DNA of 64,000 nucleotides from ZC4RG30 sp965652645 (GTDB lineage Bacteria > Pseudomonadota > Gammaproteobacteria > Steroidobacterales > Steroidobacteraceae). The first letter of the stretch is position 1; the number at the start of each line of letters is the position of its first letter. Positions 63,512 through 64,000 of the stretch are shown piece after piece. The position numbers and the translations under genes were made by a program. Where the stretch lies: assembly GCA_965652645.1 (NCBI GenBank), contig CBFGXE010000007.1:1-64000 (forward strand). The letters run 5' to 3'. The notes under the pieces were generated by a model that had not been told where the DNA came from, did not search any database, and worked only from the letters and a program-made list of their open reading frames with translations.

Positions 63512-64000
63512 TCACCCCGCGCCCACCACGGGGGCGGCGCTGTCCCACAGCAGGTACACCTCGTCATCCCAGGTGAAGCTCTCGCCGGCCTTGCGTGCCG
63601 AGTTGGTCTGCGTCACGCGCACGTCGCGGCCGGAGTCCAGGCGCACCACGTAGATCGAAAGGTCGCCCATGTAGGCAATGTCCTTGATGATGCCGCGGGC
63701 CCAGTTGTCGTCGGCGGCGGGTTTCTCGCGCTGCAGGTGCAGCTTCTCCGGCCGGATCGCCACCCAGAGCTGCGCGTCCGGCGGGGCCGATACGCCATGG
63801 TCGACGTGCACGGGCACCGGCAGGTCCGGGCAGCGCACGCGCACGTATTCGGGTTCATCCTCCACCAGCGTGCCGTCGAAGAGGTTCACCGAGCCGATGA
63901 AGTCGGCCACGAAGCGCGTGGTGGGGAATTCGTAGATCTGCCGCGGCGTGCCGATCTGCACGATCTTGCCCTTGTTCATCACGCCGATGCGCGAGGCCAG
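63512..64000 (-). CDS. potG: Polyamine ABC transporter ATP-binding protein PotG, C-terminal part only
   Basis: Cut by the window end; 162 residues are visible. It enters just after the ATPase H-loop region (ASRIGVMNKGKIVQIGTPRQ, IYEFPTTRFVADFIGSVNLF), typical of the PotA/PotG end of the nucleotide-binding domain. The C-terminal TOBE domain follows (LWVAIRPEKLHLQREKPAAD, GIIKDIAYMGDLSIYVVRLD). Walker motifs lie outside the window. It is the first visible gene of the potG-potH-potI-kinase-aminotransferase run. Confidence 0.93.
   Translation of the reverse strand: MASRIGVMNKGKIVQIGTPRQIYEFPTTRFVADFIGSVNLFDGTLVEDEPEYVRVRCPDLPVPVHVDHGVSAPPDAQLWVAIRPEKLHLQREKPAADDNWARGIIKDIAYMGDLSIYVVRLDSGRDVRVTQTNSARKAGESFTWDDEVYLLWDSAAPVVGAG

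Overview
This window comes from a GC-rich (roughly two-thirds G+C) gammaproteobacterium with a polar-flagellum style gene set (flhF, flhG, fliA, a FleQ homologue, MotCD as well as MotAB). Gene content resembles Xanthomonadales, Nevskiales and Steroidobacterales relatives, but this assignment is inference and no rRNA is present. About 43 kb (15.3-58.5 kb) is a nearly complete flagellar locus, flanked by metabolic genes. No insertion sequence, phage gene, tRNA, rRNA or CRISPR array was seen, and no gene-free stretch exceeds 300 bases.

Left flank (1-12.4 kb): a cytochrome c/sugar-dehydrogenase fusion cut by the window edge, an ApbE flavin transferase, an exported SYLF protein, an AEC permease, a degenerate MHYT-GGDEF membrane protein, MsrA, a small conserved protein, a PlpD-type patatin autotransporter, monomeric isocitrate dehydrogenase and agmatine deiminase.

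Flagellar locus, mostly on the minus strand. Read from high to low coordinates: flgB-L (hook, rod, rings), fliC, flaG-fliD, fliS-fliT-PilZ, a FleQ-like and a FleR-like activator, fliE-F-H-I-J-K, fliL-N-O-P-Q-R-flhB-flhA-flhF-flhG-fliA-motC-motD, a DUF2802 protein, an HDOD protein, then fliG-fliM-fliN2-cheY and a chemoreceptor. On the plus strand lie flgA, flgM-flgN and motA-motB. The switch genes fliG and fliM are missing from their usual places (between fliF and fliH, and between fliL and fliN). They sit together with a second fliN and cheY as a separate module. cheA, cheB, cheR, cheW, cheZ and fleS are not in the window.

Control can be read from the DNA. Six good sigma-54 elements precede flgB, flgA, the FleR-like gene, fliL, the DUF2802 gene and fliG. 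Five sigma-28 (FliA) promoters precede fliC, fliS, flgM, motA and a small exported protein at 15.5 kb. Palindromes of the form TGTGA-N6-TCACA or close variants recur just upstream of most sigma-54 elements. At fliG, flgA and the FleR-like gene the predicted sigma-54 start falls 1-3 nt before the start codon, with no ribosome-binding site, suggesting leaderless mRNAs. Both sigma-54 activators lack their N-terminal regulatory domain.

Right flank (58.6-64 kb): a cystathionine gamma-synthase-like enzyme and, in one tightly packed run, a methionine-type aminotransferase, a ROK/polyphosphate-glucokinase-like kinase and potI-potH-potG of a polyamine ABC transporter, the last cut by the window edge.
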